A stretch of DNA of 64,000 bases, taken from the NCBI RefSeq assembly GCF_016909125.1, contig NZ_JAFBFD010000001.1, positions 1 through 64,000 on the forward strand. Reading direction: 5' to 3'. Positions 1 to 6,991 of the stretch are shown one piece after another. The translations under genes and the position numbers were made by a program. The notes below the pieces were generated by a model. It was not told the origin of the DNA and searched no databases. It saw only the letters and a program-made list of their open reading frames with translations. The stretch comes from Enterococcus lemanii. Lineage in GTDB: Bacteria; Bacillota; Bacilli; Lactobacillales; Enterococcaceae. Each line of letters opens with the position of its first letter. Position 1 is the first letter of the stretch.

Positions 1-551
1 AAAACAAAGCCATCTCCTTCGATGTACAACACGTTAGGCTTACGTTTGGCTTGTTTCAATTCGATGTAGCGTTCATCAGACGTTTGTTGTTTTTTGAATT
101 CTTGGCCGGCTTGTGTCACGAGCTGGTTCAACTTTTGATGACTAATCGTAAAAGGGGCAAAGAGTCGAATCGCTAATTCACCCGTTCGGTAGGAAACTTT
201 CGTCGCAAACTCACTTAAATTGCGTACAAGAAGCAAACTGTACCGCCCATACTTTTGCCAGCCCATTGCTTCATCAAGAGGGTAAACGGGTGTGGCATCG
301 GGCTTGATATAACGGCGTCGATTGGTCGAAACTTCCCCAAATGTGGTTACAATGGTGCGGGGAACTTTCTTTTCAATTTGGTAGCCTTTTTCTTTCATCG
401 AATCAATCAAGGTATCGTCATAGGATTCAAAAACTTTTCCAACAACATTTTTGACGAATTCTCGAATAGAAGTGCCCAAACGTTTCTCTTTTGAAATATT
501 GTCTGTATCACTCTTTAAAATCTCTACCAAATCATTTATAATTGTTTCCAT
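1..551 (-). CDS. Transposase N-terminal part, ISLre2/UPF0236 type (runs off window)
   Basis: An open frame begins with ATG at 551 (METIINDLVEIL...) and stays open to base 1, giving about 183 residues. It ends in the window at VLYIEGDGFV. The stretch with TNRRRYIKPD, then LPLDEAMGW-like sequence, then the IEGDG acidic motif is what I know from ISLre2 family (UPF0236) transposases, where the Asp of EGDG is part of the DDE site. The C-terminal half lies outside the window, so I cannot tell whether the gene is intact. It sits inside a phage portal gene remnant. Confidence 0.75.
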   Translation of the reverse strand, partial: METIINDLVEILKSDTDNISKEKRLGTSIREFVKNVVGKVFESYDDTLIDSMKEKGYQIEKKVPRTIVTTFGEVSTNRRRYIKPDATPVYPLDEAMGWQKYGRYSLLLVRNLSEFATKVSYRTGELAIRLFAPFTISHQKLNQLVTQAGQEFKKQQTSDERYIELKQAKRKPNVLYIEGDGFV

Positions 552-655
552 GAAGACCATCCTCTTTTTGTTATTGGCCGCTAAACCTAACATTAAGAAT
601 AATGGTCTTCTTTCTTTTTTTCTAGTCCTACCGCAATATATTTTACACTTAGCGC
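1..655 (-). mobile_element. Insertion sequence of ISLre2 type, partial
   Basis: The transposase N-terminus (to 551) plus about 100 bp of upstream non-coding sequence. The outer end is placed near 650-655 because portal-gene homology resumes just beyond it. The exact terminal repeat cannot be fixed, since the other end is outside the window. Confidence 0.55.
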
Positions 656-659
656 TTCG

Positions 660-842
660 ATATTCATAAATGTGTAAAGGTAAACCAGAAACAGTTTCTA
701 CCAATACCCGAACACAAGCATAGATATCTGTCATCTGCATGGCTGATTGTTCTGTTACATTTTTATTTGATGTCGTTGCTCCTAATGAAAAACGATGGGG
801 ATTTCCCACCGTCTGATTTGTTGGTTTATCTCTTGACCGAAA
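660..842 (-). pseudogene. Remnant of a second phage portal gene (N-terminal part)
   Basis: On the minus strand one frame reads FRSRDKPTNQTVG, then VTEQSAMQMTDIYACVRVLV, then ETVSGLPLHIYEY. This aligns with the N-terminus of the intact portal protein at 28570-29898 (KARDKPTDRAV..., VTERSALQMTAVYSCVRIL..., AVAGLPLHLYRY), but it is clearly divergent, so it comes from another phage. It is broken on the left by the insertion sequence and on the right by a group II intron fragment. Only about 60 codons remain and there is no start codon, so it is non-functional. Confidence 0.75.
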
Positions 843-1324
843 TACTTACGTATCAGTGAAATGATATCTCCATCCTTGATTGTTCTTGCGATTAAGTTCA
901 TTAATCTGTCGTGATTGACCGTATCAAAAAAGCGTTCCAAATCAATATCGACTATCCATTGGTAATCATTATTTATGTGGTTTAACGTTTCAAGAATGGC
1001 CATTTCTGCATAGCGACGAGGGCGAAAACCATAGCTATTTGGATGGAACTGCTTTTCATAGATTGGGCTAAGAATCTGTGCAATTGCTTGCTGGATAACT
1101 CGGTCGACAACCGTTGGGATTCCCAACAGCCGTTTTCCTCCATCCGGTTTTGGAATCGCTACTCGCAAAACAGGTTTCCATGTCACCACGGACACCCTTG
1201 CATTTGGCTGAGTGCTTTCCACTCCTTGGACGCACTCGGTACTTGAACCCGTTAGAGTTTGCCCATGCTGGGCAAACAAAAAAAGAGACTCCAGACCAAA
1301 ATCTGAAATCTCTAAATTATGCAA
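843..1324 (-). pseudogene. Group II intron reverse transcriptase/maturase fragment plus intron RNA remnant
   Basis: Roughly 843-1190 encodes the RT core start: VLRVAIPKPDGGKRLLGIPT, DRVIQQAIAQILSPIYE, SYGFRPRR and VDIDLERFFDTVNHD, which are diagnostic for group II intron-encoded RTs (LtrA family). The fragment stops at LIRKYF before the YADD motif, so it is inactive. The frame is then read by accident into portal-gene sequence. Upstream, about 1190-1330 does not look like RT. It carries GGGTGTCCGTGGTGACATGG-like sequence and a stem-loop (GTTTGCCC/GGGCAAAC), so it is probably intron RNA joined to the RT by deletion. Both ends of the intron are missing. Confidence 0.75.
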
Positions 1325-1378
1325 ACCACTTAATTATAATAATTTTTTTTGCTTCTTTTGTGTCAGCAATTTGACTAT

Positions 1379-1417
1379 CTCCACACATGACGAGACAAAT
1401 CCCTAGCTGTCAAAAAT
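1379..1417 (-). repeat. att-like sequence, copy A
   Basis: Minus-strand pattern ATTTTTGACAGCTA, 8 variable bases, TCTCG, 5 variable bases, TGTGGAG. The same pattern with identical spacing occurs at 1958-1996. In copy A the sequence beyond TGTGGAG could still be read as a rum-like tail (CVEIVKLL) but holds a stop upstream. Interpreted as a recombination site left by an earlier insertion event. Confidence 0.5.
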
Positions 1418-1478
1418 AAATCGCCTGAATATTTTTATGTAATCTGTTCTTTTAGAATAGATATCAATTGCTCAAAAC

Positions 1479-1901
1479 TTATAGATACTTAAGGAATCTA
1501 ATTTGTTCTTTTTCATTACTATAACCAAGCATTCTGTAAAAAATGTGAGCATCGTTTCTGCTTATTCCAGAATTAAGGCGAACTACGTTGACACCCATTT
1601 CTTTCGCCCATTGTTCAGCCGTCCTCATTAACGCTCGTCCATATCCTTTTTTCTGATATTCTTTTGCAATCGCTAATCCAAGAATATTGGCCATATCGCT
1701 AAAATAAAGTGTCCTGTATTTTTCTATATGAACAAAGCCTACAGCTTTATCATCAACAGTCGCTACAAACACTCGTTCTCGGTTTTTATCAATATTTTCA
1801 AGTCTAGATTTTATTAACTCCGGTTCGCAACTATAGCCTAAATCTTCTGCACAAATTTCGCATAATTCTAAAAAATCAGATATGTCGGCTTCTCTAACCA
1901 C
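1479..1901 (-). CDS. GNAT family N-acetyltransferase
   Basis: 140 residues, GTG start preceded by AGAGGGGG. The N-terminal VREADISDFLELCEICAEDL strand-helix and the acetyl-CoA loop IAKEYQKKGYGRALM (Q/R-x-x-G-x-G/A), followed by NSGISRNDAHIFYRMLGY near the end, define a GNAT acetyltransferase of the usual length. The substrate cannot be told from sequence. It starts 24 bp after the stop codon of a rum-like 3' end and is flanked by two att-like copies (1379-1417, 1958-1996). It is therefore either the native downstream neighbour of a rum gene or a small captured module. It could be an aminoglycoside or ribosomal protein acetyltransferase, but nothing visible supports either. Confidence 0.85.
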   Translation of the reverse strand: MVREADISDFLELCEICAEDLGYSCEPELIKSRLENIDKNRERVFVATVDDKAVGFVHIEKYRTLYFSDMANILGLAIAKEYQKKGYGRALMRTAEQWAKEMGVNVVRLNSGISRNDAHIFYRMLGYSNEKEQIRFLKYL

Positions 1902-1924
1902 TGAATCCCCCTCTTTTTATACGC

Positions 1925-1975
1925 TTATTTATCTATTCGTTCTATCAACGCCACACACTCCACATGTTTCGAGAG
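1925..1975 (-). pseudogene. 3' end of a rum/rlmD-like methyltransferase gene
   Basis: The minus strand reads SKHVECVALIERIDK then TAA at 1925-1927. The C-termini of RumA/RlmD-type 23S rRNA uracil methyltransferases have HVE-x-V-x-L followed by a short basic tail. The intact host copy at the other end of the element ends HHVETVVLMSRVDK. Only about 15 codons are recognisable, and the reading frame loses similarity upstream of base 1972. This looks like the far junction of an element that entered a rum 3' end. Confidence 0.6.
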
Positions 1976-1996
1976 GAGGGGATAGCTGTCAAAAAT
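1958..1996 (-). repeat. att-like sequence, copy B (probable left junction of the element)
   Basis: Same layout as copy A (CTCCACA, 5 nt, CGAGA, 8 nt, TAGCTGTCAAAAAT on the plus strand), with no gaps between the two. The rum-type codons for HVE fall in the CTCCACA half, and the TTTTTGACAGC half points into the element. The 11-mer TTTTTGACAGC also occurs at 52884-52894 near the right end, again pointing outward. Confidence 0.55.
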
Positions 1997-2143
1997 TAGG
2001 GACATGAACTTTATTGTCTTTGAGGGAACATATCCACTGAGGGCTTGCGTATGTGGGAACATATCCATAGACTTCGCTGTTTTTTGAAAACCGAGGTATA
2101 CTGTTAATTCTTAGTAACCAATGCTCTAAATAACGTTACTCTT

Positions 2144-2947
2144 CTATTCACTAATGTAATTCAACAATCTTTCTAAAATATCATGTGTAACTTTTAAGTT
2201 GTATTGTTCAAGAAGGTGACTTCGCAAATCTATAACTAACAGTAAAGAATTTTTATAGGCTTCAAATAATTCTACCTTATCTAATCGAGCAGTGGTCTTT
2301 GCAAACTTTTTATAATTTTCAAGGCTAATTTCTTTTTCAAGGTTCTTACTCATATTTAGCCAATTATCCGCATTTTTTTCTACCATACGTATAAGTTGTA
2401 GTATATTTTTTTGAAGCTGTGATAAAAGTTCTAAAGAACGAGCATATTCTCCTCTTTTTAGAACATTGATTCCCATCAACCATAGATTAGAGAAATCACA
2501 CAACAAGAAATTAGCATTTTCTTCAGTAAGTCTATTTGGTCTTGCACCACTTATCTCTAATAAATAATTTTCTAATTGCCCTGTTTCATCGTAAATAAGC
2601 ATATCCTTCATATCAGGAATATAACCTGAATCTTTAAACGTGGGGATTATGTTCATATCTTTTTCAGAAAGGAAATGAAATTCCCCACGTATAAGATTAT
2701 CAAAAATAACTACCTCTGTTCCATACTCATTTTTATAAAGCATCAAGTACGGAGCTACGTCAAACAACCAGTTGGATGAATCAAAGTTCGAGGTTATGCT
2801 ATCTTTCAAAAATATATAGAACTCTATATCCGAGTATTGGTCACCTTCTCCTTTGGTAAAAGATCCATACATCATACAAGCTGTAATTCGTTCATCTGAC
2901 TCAGTAAGATTCTTAACATTTGCAATTAATTCTTTTTGTTTTAACAT
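2144..2947 (-). CDS. lnu(B): Lincosamide nucleotidyltransferase Lnu(B)
   Basis: 267 residues, the full family length, with AAAGGGTGAAGAA ahead of the ATG. The N-terminal nucleotidyltransferase signature MYGSFTKGEGDQYSDIEFYI holds the GS and D-x-E metal-binding residues, and the whole protein matches Lnu(B)/LinB as I know it. It adenylylates lincomycin and clindamycin in the cytoplasm. It lies 53 bp downstream of lsa(E) on the same strand with no terminator between them, so the two are probably cotranscribed. AT-rich composition sets both genes apart from the phage backbone. Confidence 0.96.
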   Translation of the reverse strand: MLKQKELIANVKNLTESDERITACMMYGSFTKGEGDQYSDIEFYIFLKDSITSNFDSSNWLFDVAPYLMLYKNEYGTEVVIFDNLIRGEFHFLSEKDMNIIPTFKDSGYIPDMKDMLIYDETGQLENYLLEISGARPNRLTEENANFLLCDFSNLWLMGINVLKRGEYARSLELLSQLQKNILQLIRMVEKNADNWLNMSKNLEKEISLENYKKFAKTTARLDKVELFEAYKNSLLLVIDLRSHLLEQYNLKVTHDILERLLNYISE

Positions 2948-3000
2948 TTCTTCACCCTTTCATCTAAATATCTTTTAGTTATTGTGGCAACTCAAAATCT

Positions 3001-4485
3001 CTATAGACATAAATTAATATTTTTCGTACAAATATTATTGCAAAAAGCATCATCATGCTCCACAAACAATAGTGTAGGACAATATTCTAAAATCATTTTT
3101 TCAATTTGGATACGTGAAAAAATATCAATATAGTTCAATGGCTCATCCCATATATACAAATGTGCGCTTTCACAAAGGCTTTTAGCAATTAGTACTTTCT
3201 TTTTCTGACCAGCACTAAAATCCTCCACGTTCTTATCAAACTGTTCTCTATTAAAATCCAGTTTACGAAGAATCGTTTTAAATAAAGTTTCGTCAATCTT
3301 ATTATTATAGGCAAACTCAGATAGATTACCTTTTAAATATGAAGTATCTTGCGAAATATAAGAAATTTTTAGTCCACTTGCTAAAATAAAATTTCCGGTA
3401 AATTTAATATCATCTCCATTAATCAATTTTAGGATACTAGACTTACCACTCCCATTTTTTCCGATAATGGCAACTCTATCACCAATATTGATTCTGAAAT
3501 TAAGATTACTGCATACTTCTTTATCTCCATAAGACAATGATAAATCATTCGCTTCTATTAGGCACTCTTTGTGAAATTCAAGTGGCGAAATTTTTAAGTC
3601 GTCATATTGTTCGATGTTGTGGAGCAGCTCTGATTTTTGTGAAACAGCTTCCTGATGTCTTGACTCAATATTTTTGGCACGTTTCATCGCTTTTGCAGCT
3701 TTATGTCCAACATAGCCCTTATCCAGTTTTGAGCCAGAATTTGTTGTTCCATATTTACTTTTTTCTACTTTATTTGACCAATTTGAACTACGTTTTGCTG
3801 CATAAGACAACCTTCCTATTTCTTTAAGGAGTTTCTTGTTTTCCGCCAGTTCAAAATTATCTTGTAACGCTTTGTTTTCCCACCAAGAAGTAAAGTTTCC
3901 TTTTTGGATTTCGATATTCGTTTTATTGATAGATAGTATATGGTCAACACATTGATCAAGTAGACTCCTATCATGAGATACCAAAATAAACCCCTTCTTG
4001 CGTTTCAAATAGTTTTGCACTACATTACGTGCATCGAGGTCAAGATGGTTTGTAGGTTCATCAATAAGCAGGAAACAACTCGTTGTAAGGAATAAAGATG
4101 CAAGAAGGACCTTTGTCTGCTCACCATTTGACAGTGTATTAAACGGACGATATAAAACATCTTCTTGAACATCAAGCAATGATATTTCACGAAAAATCTC
4201 CCAATCCATACATTCCGTACAAATACTCTTCATTACTTCAATTGTATATAGACTCTTATCTTCCACATCGTAAGGAAAGTACTCAAACTTAACTGTAGAA
4301 CTTATATTGCCGGAATACGCATATTTGCCAAGCAATAAATTTAAGAAAGTAGTTTTTCCGCGTCCGTTTCTTCCAATAAAACCGAGTTTCCAATCTGTAT
4401 CTATCTGAAAACTTACATTTTCAAAAATATTGTCATAACTTCCTTCATATGAAAAAGTTAGATTTGAAACATTTATTAAAGACAT
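3001..4485 (-). CDS. lsa(E): ABC-F ribosomal protection protein Lsa(E)
   Basis: 494 residues, full length, with AAAGGAGGAAGAAATAC before ATG. It has two ATP-binding cassettes and no membrane segments: Walker A IGRNGRGKTT near residue 40 and IGKNGSGKSS near 345, signature LSNGEQ in the first and FSAGQKKK in the second, and Walker B LLIDEPTNHLD. The lysine-rich linker between the domains is the antibiotic-resistance loop region of ARE-ABC-F proteins. Lsa(E) dislodges pleuromutilins, lincosamides and streptogramin A from the ribosome. The usual partner lnu(B) follows. A long leader upstream suggests attenuation control. Confidence 0.96.
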   Translation of the reverse strand: MSLINVSNLTFSYEGSYDNIFENVSFQIDTDWKLGFIGRNGRGKTTFLNLLLGKYAYSGNISSTVKFEYFPYDVEDKSLYTIEVMKSICTECMDWEIFREISLLDVQEDVLYRPFNTLSNGEQTKVLLASLFLTTSCFLLIDEPTNHLDLDARNVVQNYLKRKKGFILVSHDRSLLDQCVDHILSINKTNIEIQKGNFTSWWENKALQDNFELAENKKLLKEIGRLSYAAKRSSNWSNKVEKSKYGTTNSGSKLDKGYVGHKAAKAMKRAKNIESRHQEAVSQKSELLHNIEQYDDLKISPLEFHKECLIEANDLSLSYGDKEVCSNLNFRINIGDRVAIIGKNGSGKSSILKLINGDDIKFTGNFILASGLKISYISQDTSYLKGNLSEFAYNNKIDETLFKTILRKLDFNREQFDKNVEDFSAGQKKKVLIAKSLCESAHLYIWDEPLNYIDIFSRIQIEKMILEYCPTLLFVEHDDAFCNNICTKNINLCL

Positions 4486-4644
4486 GTATTTCTTCCTCCT
4501 TTACATTATAAAAATTTTATAAGCAAAGTTGGTTTTCGGCATTAATTACTCTACAATGTTATCCAACTCTGCATGGATTTTGTCATGGATGGCATAGTGT
4601 TATTGTCTATCACATTTATCTTCCTTTCTTTTACAAATATTAAA

Positions 4645-4672
4645 AGCCGCAAGAAAGTAAATTCTTACGGCT
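4645..4672 (-). terminator. Attenuator-like hairpin in the lsa(E) leader
   Basis: Minus strand AGCCGTAAGAA, 6-nt loop, TTCTTGCGGCT is an 11-position stem (one mismatch) followed by TTTTA. It lies between the promoter/leader ORF and the lsa(E) start, where it could stop transcription early. The T-run is short, so it is a weak terminator by eye. Confidence 0.5.
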
Positions 4673-4743
4673 CAAAAACAAATACTATTATTACCTTTTG
4701 TAATATATAAGGTTACTGTAATGTATTATTGAGTGTCGAATAC

Positions 4744-4851
4744 TTAACTTTCTTGCAATTTGCACAACAAAACAAACGGTTCTATATCCGTTTCTTTAAA
4801 TATCTTATTATGCATCATATAATTAGCAAGAAAAGTTATACATTCTTCCAC
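4744..4851 (-). CDS. Small ORF (35 aa) in the lsa(E) leader
   Basis: GTG start at 4851 preceded by TTGGAGG; reads MEECITFLANYMMH..., ends ...LLCKLQES, then TAA. It begins about 15 bp after a strong promoter and ends about 70 bp before an attenuator-like hairpin, the position of a leader peptide for ribosome-sensing control of ABC-F genes. An alternative shorter leader (MYNFSC) starts with ATG inside it. It could also be the tail of a lost upstream gene. No homologue is recognised. Confidence 0.4.
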   Translation of the reverse strand: MEECITFLANYMMHNKIFKETDIEPFVLLCKLQES

Positions 4852-4865
4852 CTCCAAGTCATTTC

Positions 4866-4894
4866 ATTATATCATATTATCTTCAAAAATCCAA
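4866..4894 (-). promoter_or_regulatory. Sigma-A-type promoter for lsa(E)-lnu(B)
   Basis: On the minus strand, -35 TTGGAT (4889-4894), 17 bp, -10 TATAAT (4866-4871). The start of transcription would fall near 4858, giving a leader of about 370 nt before lsa(E). Confidence 0.65.
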
Positions 4895-5010
4895 TATAAT
4901 TTTTCTGCTTTTGTGATTTTTCTGTTTTTTTCTAAAGATTACAACTCTATATCAATTCTGACTTTTGACTTGAATTTATCGTGAGTTTATCTTCATATAT
5001 CACAACTTTT

Positions 5011-6573
5011 TCATATTTCCATTTCGATGCCTGATTTGAAGGCTATGATGAAGTTATCTTCGTAGACTGTAACGCTCTGGATTATCTTCCTTACAAGCTT
5101 ATCATCGTACTCTAAGGTACGGAATTTGTTCTTGCGGATAAATTCAATCAGCTCATTGATTCTCTCGTTCTCGCCACTGAGGGAGGCATCTTCTACTAAA
5201 AGGAGCTGTCGCTTGTCTCTCAGCTCATCAATCTCATCTGCTAGATGTTCATAATCTTGACCCTTATTAGCCAGCTTGATGAGTTCTTTTTGTTTTTCCT
5301 CTAGTGAGTTGTTAATCTCTGATATTTGATATTCTGTTGTTTCTCCAATCACGGCATGAATGTTCTCTTCCAGGGTCTTTATCATGTTGTTGCCACCTGC
5401 AAGCAGTTTATTAATTGCGGTCATTACAGCACCATAGAGTTCATCTTCTTTTACGGTTCGGTTCTTACAGACCCCAGGACCCTGCTCGATTCTAGTCACA
5501 CATCGCCAGACAAATTCTTTTCTGCCATGAATATTCCAATAGGTTCTCCTATAAATATCGCCACAATCTCCACAGAAGGTAATGGCACTTAAAGCGTACT
5601 TACTACTATAAATTCGTTTGTTCTTGCCTTCTCCTGTGTAGATATTGCTTCTTCGATGAATCTCTTCCTGCACCTGCAAAAATAACTCTTTAGGAATAAT
5701 CGCCTCATGGCTATTTTCAACATAATATTGGGGAACATGCCCTTCATTTTTCACTCGTTTCTTGGTTAGAAAATCTAAAGTAACAGTCTTTTGTAAGAGG
5801 GCATCTCCAATGTATTTTTCGTTTTGAAGGATCTTCTTAACGGTTTCTGGTCGCCATCTTGGTTTTCCTGCTGCTGTTAAAATACCATCCTTTTCAAGAC
5901 CTCGACCAATACCCACTAGACTCTGACCTTCAAGGTATTCTCGGTAGATGCGTTTGATAATCTCAGCTTCTTCGGGAACAATGATTAAATTTCCATCTTC
6001 ATCTTTGGTGTAGCCCATAAATCGCTTATGGTTGACCTGCACCTTTCCTTGTTGATATCGGTACTGTAGCCCAAGCTTAACGTTTTGTGAAAGGCTCTGG
6101 CTTTCCTGTTGTGCCAAAGATGCCATAATAGTCAGCAAAACCTCACCCTTGGCATCCATGGTGTTGATATTCTCTTTTTCAAAGTAGACGGATATGTTCT
6201 TATCCTTGAGCTGTCTAATATATTGAAGGCAGTCTAGGGTGTTACGTGCAAATCGGCTGATGGATTTAGTAATAACCATGTCGATGTTACCATCCATACA
6301 CTCTGCAATCATACGATTAAATTCGTCACGCTTTTTAGTGTTTGTACCGGAGATACCATCATCTGCAAAGATGCCAGCAAACTCCCATTCAGTATTCTTC
6401 TTTATAAACTCTGTATAGTGTGCGACCTGAACCTCATAGCTAGAATTTTGTTCTTCTGTTTCTGTAGAAACACGGCAATAGGCAGCAACACGAAGTTTCT
6501 TTATCTTTTCTTTTGCGGCTGTACTTCCTACTCTTTTACGAGCAGGAATAACCATTATATTTTTCTCTGTCAC
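5011..6573 (-). CDS. Large serine recombinase (third of three)
   Basis: 520 residues; GTG start with CGAGGA ahead. The resolvase/invertase domain covers about residues 27-170, with the catalytic Ser36 in [18 protein letters not shown] and [11 protein letters not shown] Recombinase domain follows, then a zinc-ribbon region (CGDCG...C...C, about 345-385) and a C-terminal coiled coil (about 400-460), the full domain set of TndX-type integrases. It follows the catalytic-less protein after 1 bp, so the three are translationally coupled. Likely carries out integration or excision, perhaps together with its 521-residue partner. Confidence 0.92.
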   Translation of the reverse strand: MTEKNIMVIPARKRVGSTAAKEKIKKLRVAAYCRVSTETEEQNSSYEVQVAHYTEFIKKNTEWEFAGIFADDGISGTNTKKRDEFNRMIAECMDGNIDMVITKSISRFARNTLDCLQYIRQLKDKNISVYFEKENINTMDAKGEVLLTIMASLAQQESQSLSQNVKLGLQYRYQQGKVQVNHKRFMGYTKDEDGNLIIVPEEAEIIKRIYREYLEGQSLVGIGRGLEKDGILTAAGKPRWRPETVKKILQNEKYIGDALLQKTVTLDFLTKKRVKNEGHVPQYYVENSHEAIIPKELFLQVQEEIHRRSNIYTGEGKNKRIYSSKYALSAITFCGDCGDIYRRTYWNIHGRKEFVWRCVTRIEQGPGVCKNRTVKEDELYGAVMTAINKLLAGGNNMIKTLEENIHAVIGETTEYQISEINNSLEEKQKELIKLANKGQDYEHLADEIDELRDKRQLLLVEDASLSGENERINELIEFIRKNKFRTLEYDDKLVRKIIQSVTVYEDNFIIAFKSGIEMEI

Positions 6574-6574
6574 T

Positions 6575-6991
6575 TTATTCCTCGCTTTCTATCAGACTGT
6601 ATAAGTATTCTGCTCGTTCAAAAGGATCCACTGGCATCTTATTATCTGCCTTTTTCATTTTGAATCGTTCTTTGGGAGGGGGAGAGGTGAAAGCGGCAAG
6701 CTCTACCACTCGACCTAAATCCTTTGCACGTTTCTCTCTAACTTCTTCAGCTTTATCAAATATCTCTTTATCAATAATTGCTGGATACGTATCATTTCCA
6801 AGGTAGTTGACGTTTTTCAAAATACGTCCCATCACAGAGTGTGTCTTATCAATACCTGCCTGTTCGCCAGCCACTGTAAGGGATAGTCCTGATATGTATT
6901 TCTCAAAGAATACCTTTACTTGAACTGCTGCCTTTTCATCGACAGTAACCACTCCGTCTTGAATTTTGTATCCATATGGAATATATGCCAT
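6575..6991 (-). CDS. Recombinase-domain protein without catalytic domain (second of three)
   Basis: 138 residues starting [19 protein letters not shown], which is the beginning of the Recombinase (DNA-binding) domain of large serine recombinases. It also has the [20 protein letters not shown] segment. No resolvase domain and no catalytic serine are present, and the upstream gene ends 1 bp before its start with its own complete domains, so this is not a simple frameshifted tail. Its place between two full recombinases suggests a DNA-binding accessory or directionality factor; that role is inferred. Confidence 0.75.
   Translation of the reverse strand: MAYIPYGYKIQDGVVTVDEKAAVQVKVFFEKYISGLSLTVAGEQAGIDKTHSVMGRILKNVNYLGNDTYPAIIDKEIFDKAEEVREKRAKDLGRVVELAAFTSPPPKERFKMKKADNKMPVDPFERAEYLYSLIESEE

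Larger units (their letters stand above)
4486..5010. other. lsa(E) leader and spacer between resistance genes and recombinases
   Basis: A 525-bp AT-rich stretch. It holds the promoter, the small leader ORF and the attenuator-like hairpin listed separately. A further possible short ORF (GTG at about 4612 with AGAAAGGAAG ahead, 20 codons, MIDNNTMPSMTKSM...) lies between hairpin and lsa(E). Bases 4895-5010 show nothing further. Confidence 0.5.

Noticed and set aside
1190-1324. N-terminal 45 residues of the open frame that includes the RT fragment
   Set aside because: They do not resemble any RT N-terminus and the DNA looks like group II intron RNA, so I treat this as accidental reading of non-coding sequence.
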